Shown one piece after another: positions 58,913-64,000 of a stretch of 64,000 bases of DNA; within the stretch, counting starts at the first letter, position 1; each line of letters begins with the position of its first letter. The stretch spans positions 248,001-312,000 of the forward strand of contig KN817556.1 of assembly GCA_000827495.1 (NCBI GenBank), read 5' to 3'. The notes under the pieces are model-generated. The model made no database searches and was not told the origin of the DNA. It saw nothing but the letters and a program-made list of their open reading frames with translations. This stretch comes from Hypholoma sublateritium FD-334 SS-4. Its lineage: Eukaryota > Basidiomycota > Agaricomycetes > Agaricales > Strophariaceae. The position numbers were made by a program, and so were the translations under genes.

Positions 58913-61900
58913 ATGCCACCGAAAAACAAGGGAAAGAAAGGAGGAAAGAAGGGCGATGACGACTTTTGGTGCGTTTGCGCGCCCTGCGCTGGTAATTAAT
59001 TAGAGCTGATGCGCTAGATCTTAGGGACAAGGCAGGCGAGGCAGTCCAGCCCAATGCCCTTGCTTCCGGAGGCGATGCCGCGCCTGAGGATGAGCCTTCG
59101 TTCGCCGCGAAGCCCAAGGCAGGCGGGTTCGCGGCGCTCGCGGCGGATGGATTCGTCGATGATGCTCAGCTCGACGACATCGACGACGGCGCCGGTGGCG
59201 GGCTCATGGTGCGTCGCCCCCCAGGTCATCCGCGCCGCATCTCACTCATCGCGTTCTGCGCAGTCCCTGATCTCAAGCGGGAAAGGGAAGAAGAAGGAAA
59301 AGAAAAAGGCGAAGCCCGCGTATGATGATTTCGACGACGAGGTGCCTGCCGAAGCGACCGAGTCAAAAAACCCGGTGGAGGTCACTGCGGAAGATCTCGC
59401 CGACGAGGAATGGGGGCCGGTGAAGGACAAGAAGAAGAAAGACAAGAAAGGTAAAGGCAAAAAGGGAAAGCAGCAGGATGGAAACGAGGACGAAGAGAAG
59501 GAGGCGGGGAAGGAGGAAGAAGGTGCGTCGCACATGAGTGTTCATTCCCAGAAAACTAGACTTATTCATATCAAATTACATACATTAGTGAAGGGCGATG
59601 CCGCCCCTGCAGCAGCGGCGACCTCAGTGGATAAGGACGAGGGTGATAATGAAGAGGTCGAAGAACCAGGAACAAAAGTGCTATCTAAGAAAGAGAAAGA
59701 GAAGCTCAAGAAAGAGCGGGAAAAGGTAGCAGTCGCTCTATCATCTATTTCTATGAACCAATGATCTCTAATCTGATAATATTTCATAGGCCAAGAAAAA
59801 GGCCCAGGCAGCAGCGAAGAAGGCGACTGAAGATGCTGATGCCCCTCCGCCGTCAGCCGTTCCAGAACCTGTGGCTCCTGCGCAAGCGCCCGCCGCTGCA
59901 GATGACGAGGAAGAGGGCGAGGAGGCCGGAGCAGGATCTAAAGCCGACGCGAAAAAGAAGAAGAAGAAGAAAGCTGCGAAGAAAGACGACGAACCCGCCG
60001 CCGCGCCCGCTGCAGCCGCCGGAACCAAAAAGAAAGGCGGTGCCATTAGCGCCCTAAAAGCCCTGATGGACGAAAAGAAACGGATTGAGGAGGAAGCGCG
60101 CCAGCGCGCTGAAGAAGAGCGCAAGCGAATCGAGGAGGAGGAGCGCCGCGAGGCGGAGGAGGAACGCAAACGCGAAGAAGAAAAGCAGCGCAGGAAGGAG
60201 AAGGAGAAAGTAAGTTAACGCACAGCTATACCCGTATCCCCCCTAATATTGACATATGGTCTAGGCAAAACGCGAGCTGGCCAAGAAAGAGGGCCGGCTA
60301 CTCACCAAAAAGCAAAAGGAGGAGAAACAGATGGCCGATATACGCAAACAGGCTTTGCTGGCTTCCGGGGTTCAAATCGAGGGCCTGCAACAAGCTTCAG
60401 GGTCTGCTCCGCCGGCGGCGAAGAAAGTTGTATATGGAAATCGCAAGAAGAAAGGACCTGGAGCAAAAGATGTATCCCCTGCTCCGGAATCTCGCCCAAG
60501 ATCACCAGAGCCTGTCCCGGTCGCACCTGTGGAACCCGCGGAAACCAATGACGCCAAATCGGATTGGGATGCTGACTCTGACAAAGATGAACCCCAACCC
60601 CAACCCCAACCTGCTGCGCTTGCGGATGTCAAGGACGACTGGGACGCGTCGAGCGATGAGGAGAAGGATGCCCCGCCGCCGCCCAAAGCTGCCCCCATCG
60701 CAAAACCCGTCGACGCCAAAGCCATAAAGGCAGCGCCGGCACCTGCAAAGGCTCCAGCCGCCAAACCGGCCAACGGCAAGGCTGCACCGCCTGCGAAGGC
60801 CGCACAACCAGAGTCGTCTGAGTCGGAGAGCGAATCGGAGAGTGAGGAGGACTCGGACGACTCGGACGACTCAGAGGAAGATTCAGACGAGTCGTCTTCT
60901 GATGAGGAGCTAACCGCCGCGCAGTCTGCAGCTCAGAAGGTCCTTGCGCAAAAAAAGGCAGAGGCTGCCGCTCGGCGCAACAAAGCGCGCGAGGACGCAC
61001 TCGCAGCGCGAAGCAAGGAGAATCTGCGCAGCCCTATTTGCTGTATCTTGGGACACGTCGACACTGGTAAAACAAAACTGCTCGATAAGGTATGTTTTTC
61101 CCTTCGCGTATCGTGCGCATCACCGAATGAAAATATTGCCAGATTCGTCAAACCAATGTGCAAGAAGGCGAAGCTGGAGGAATTACTCAGCAGATTGGCG
61201 CGACGTATTTCCCGCTCGACGCAATTAAAACTAAAACGGCCGTCCTAAATAAAGTCAGTGACTTCTTGCAGCCATGCGACAGCGAATCTTACCGTCTTGT
61301 GCACACATAGGATGGGTCGCAAGAATACAACATTCCCGGTCTGCTGGTCATCGATACCCCTGGACACGAGTCGTTCACGAATTTGCGCTCGCGTGGTAGT
61401 TCGCTGTGTAATATTGCCATCCTCGTGGTTGATATCATGCACGGGTTGGAAGCACAGACGCTCGAGTCTCTGCGATTGCTGAGGGATCGCAAGACGCCCT
61501 TCATTGTCGCCCTGAATAAGGTAGGTCTTTATCTCGATTTATAGCCGGAGCCACTTTTTGATTGTCTTCTTAGATCGATCGTATGTACGGCTGGACGCCC
61601 ACACCAGATGGCGCCTTCCAGGAATCACTTGCCAAGCAGGCCCGCACCGTGCAGCGCGAATTCGAAGATCGTGTGGCGAAAACCATCGTCGCATTCGCCG
61701 AGGAGGGCCTGAACGCGTGCCTTTACTACGAAAACAAGAACTTGGGCCGGAATGTTTCGCTTGTCCCGACATCTGCAATCACCGGCGAAGGTATTCCCGA
61801 CATGATCATGCTGCTCGTGAACCTGACGCAGCAGAGAATGACGGAGCGGCTCATGTATCTCTCTGAACTGGAGTGCACGGTGCTCGAAGTCAAGGTCATC

Positions 61901-63310
61901 GAAGGCCTGGGCACGACAATTGATGTCGTGCTTTCAAACGGTATCCTTCGCGAAGGCGACAGGATCGTAGTCTGTGGACTGAACGGCCCTATCGTCACGC
62001 AAGTGCGAGCACTGCTGACGCCACAGCCGATGCGAGAGCTCCGTATAAAGGTAGGCGCTGCCATGGCTATTATTATCCTCGAGGTCTAACGGCGCTCATT
62101 TCTTCTTCGTGCAGTCTGCATATGTTCATCACAAGGAAGTCAAGGCAGCGCTTGGTGTCAAGATCACAGCACCAGATCTTGAAAAAGCAATCGCTGGATC
62201 TCGCTTGCTCGTCGTTGGCCCTGATGATGACGAAGAAGAGCTGAAAGAGGACGTGATGGGCGACCTGACGACCCTCTTCGAAAATATCGACAAGTCGGGC
62301 CGGGGCGTGTGCGTACAGGCGTCGACGCTCGGCTCGCTCGAGGCGCTGCTGGACTTCTTGAAGAGCAGTAAGATCCCGGTGTCTGGAATCAACATCGGGC
62401 CTGTGTTCAAGCGCGACGTCATGCGCGCGGCGACGATGCTGGAGAAGGCGAAGGAACTGGCGTGTATCCTGTGCTTCGATGTTGTCGTCGACAAGGAAGC
62501 CGAGCGACTTGCTGATGAGATGGGTATTCGTTTGTTCAAAGGTATGCACTTATTTAGTTGACCTCATTTTACTTGAATAACTCTTTTATTAAAGCCGACA
62601 TCATTTATCACTTGTTTGATGCATTCAAGGTATACAATGCAGAGATCACAGAGGCCAAGAGGAAAGATGCTGCTCCCCAAGCTGTGTGGCCGTGCCGTCT
62701 CAAGACGATTGCGGCATTCTGTAAGCGCGATCCTATCATCCTCGGAGTCGACATCCTCGACGGCACGCTGCGCATTGGAACACCTTTGTCCGTGGTCAAG
62801 ATCGACCCCGTCACGGGAAAAAAGGACATCATCGACCTCGGAAAGATGTAGGTGCCATCGTTCTCACTGCATCATGTTATTGAACTTCCTCCCAGTACCT
62901 CGCTAGAGATCAATCACAAGAACTTTGATGTGCGCATTCCCTCTGGCGCATCGCTTTTCCTCGCAGCTGATGCCCAGGTTTAGATTGTCAAGAAGTCCCA
63001 GGCTGGAGGCGGTGTCGCGGTGAAGATTGAACATGCTGTATACCAGTCTGCGAAGATGTTCGGCCGTCATTTCGACGAGAAGGATGAGCTCCTCAGCCAT
63101 ATTACTCGCCAAAGTATCGACGTACTGAAGGTGCGTGACCCCCTTGTGAGGATATTTATCACTGGCTAATCCTATGTGCAGACCTCGTTCAAGGCAGATG
63201 TCTCCAACGATGAGTGGCTACTCATTCGTGGGCTCAAAACTGTAAGTCGTCGTTCTCGTGTCCCGAGGGTTGGTTTAATTTTTCTCTTTCAGCGCTTTGG
63301 AATTCCTTAA
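58913..63310 (+). CDS. FUN12: eIF5B, translation initiation factor (IF-2-type GTPase)
   Basis: Fifteen exons join in frame to about 1205 aa, matching the family length. The start is [19 protein letters not shown]. The N-terminal half (about 1-600) is charged: long lysine/glutamate runs ([20 protein letters not shown]) and serine/acidic blocks ([20 protein letters not shown]). The GTPase domain has GHVDTGKT (about 614-621), [17 protein letters not shown] (switch I), DTPGHESF (G3) and NKIDRMYGW (G4). Later blocks: [116 protein letters not shown]. It ends RFGIP. eIF5B joins the 60S to the 40S initiation complex with GTP hydrolysis. In the intron 62930-62983 the upstream CAG acceptor would give GTT TAG, a stop. 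The downstream TAG acceptor keeps the frame and family sequence. The last exon (63293-63310) is 18 nt. Confidence 0.96.
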
Positions 63311-63617
63311 TTCAGCTTTACATTTTTTGTTGATATTCGACTAAAATATTGCCGACCATACAAAGTACTCGCCATGGGGAAACTGTATATTGATATCGCG
63401 CCACATGTATATAGTAGCATCTAGTAGCATTTAGTGTAACTCCCTGTGGCAGCCTGTAGCTTCCAGGAAAGTACTTCAAATTCAAAAAGGTAATACACGG
63501 AACTTGCCGCTGTTTGCTTGCTGTGCAATAAGGGGGGCCTTGTTTACACATTGTTTGTACATCTCATCTTTTTTTATCTGGCACTTTGTCCGAGGGCATC
63601 ACTCCACTTCGTACACC
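63311..63617. other. Intergenic region
   Basis: 3' side of eIF5B. I see nothing else in it. Confidence 0.45.
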
Positions 63618-64000
63618 ATGTCCGACTCGAACAGATCCAGCAAAGAGCACGGAGAGGCGGCCGTATTCACTCCTCAAGACCAGCAAGACCAGGACGAACT
63701 CCAGCTGGTAATACCTGATGGAGATATGCTGTGGATATATTCCTGCAAAAGATGGGCTGCTCAACGGTAACGTCCATTTGGTGACATACTGGCATGGCTG
63801 CGGGTATCGGAATGGCAGCCATCTGCACTTGAAATCATGTACTCTGGTGCTAGTTTCAAGCGTTCTTGGGTGCCAGGAAGATTGAGATTATACCGCCTGA
63901 ACCTGAACAGCGCTCATACCTGCGTAGGGAAGCCTCCCAGTGTTATCGTTCATCTTTATCTCCCCAATTCTTGGGGCGTCTCCGGTTGTGTTACTAACTT
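63618..64000 (+). CDS. Possible first exon of an unknown gene (right edge)
   Basis: ATG 63618 in a fair context (CACCATG) opens MSDSNRSSKEHGEAAVFTPQ and continues, mostly polar, to a stop at 63770. A GTAATA donor-like site after DQDELQL, and AG sites beyond 63850 (for example GTTTCAAG), would allow an intron and a continuation past the right edge. No motif or family is recognisable. It may also be a non-coding stretch. Confidence 0.3.

Noticed and set aside
62975..62983. In-frame TAG in the eIF5B C-terminal region
   Set aside because: It lies in an intron ending in TTTAG. Splicing gives the family sequence.

Overview
The window is nuclear DNA of a filamentous basidiomycete, most likely an agaricomycete (mushroom or polypore type). 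The evidence is dense short introns (about 50-75 nt, GTRNGT donors, CTNAY-like branch points), protein families typical of that class (glutamine-rich regulators, expanded F-box-like families, a fungal cyclopropane-fatty-acid synthase) and no bacterial features such as operons or Shine-Dalgarno sites. I rebuilt gene models by hand from splice signals, reading phase and family knowledge. Every joined model below keeps a consistent reading frame unless stated otherwise.

Left part (1-17 kb). The left edge holds the first three exons of a cytochrome b5-domain protein (minus). Next is a 22-exon RAD16-like SNF2/RING repair helicase (minus). Two related glutamine-rich genes follow (minus). The larger one (9557-12957) starts with a WW-like segment. 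The smaller one (5313-7178) is a rearranged partial copy with a frameshifting deletion. Between them lies a single-exon fragment of the carbamoyl-phosphate synthase large subunit, next to ambiguous bases. A small glycine-rich protein gene (14.6-15.4 kb) closes this part.

Middle part (17-46 kb). Two blocks of one F-box-like gene family flank a block of conserved genes. Two complete copies and one relic lie on the plus strand (19.4-23.9 kb), after a more distant F-box/LRR-like gene (17.1-18.9 kb). Four complete copies lie on the minus strand (39.1-45.7 kb). All six complete copies have one phase-1 intron at the same place. The plus-strand copies also share a duplicated 3' flank, and the relic contains a 91-bp-arm near-perfect hairpin. 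Between the blocks are IMP3 (rRNA processing), a LIM-domain-binding co-regulator (PtaB/Mfg1/LDB type), an unrecognised protein, an HMG-box protein and a PNUTS-like PP1 regulator. IMP3/LDB and HMG/PNUTS are head-to-head pairs with only 53 and 141 bp between start codons.

Right part (46-64 kb). A complete 22-exon kinesin-3 (Unc104/KIF1 type: motor, FHA, PH) runs convergently into a cyclopropane-fatty-acyl-phospholipid synthase. A 2.9 kb stretch without a recognisable gene follows. Then come ARL2 (minus) and eIF5B (plus), divergent from a 265-bp spacer, and a possible partial gene at the right edge. The conserved genes serve unrelated basic roles (DNA repair, ribosome biogenesis, translation initiation, transport, transcription). 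The variable material is the F-box-like family and the glutamine-rich pair.

The most distinctive sequence-level points are the very small exons (7, 10, 11, 12 and 17 nt), several of which split nucleotide-binding loops, three GC-AG introns, and the long hairpin in the F-box relic. I did not find evidence for a self-contained novel system such as a toxin, defence locus or biosynthetic cluster.
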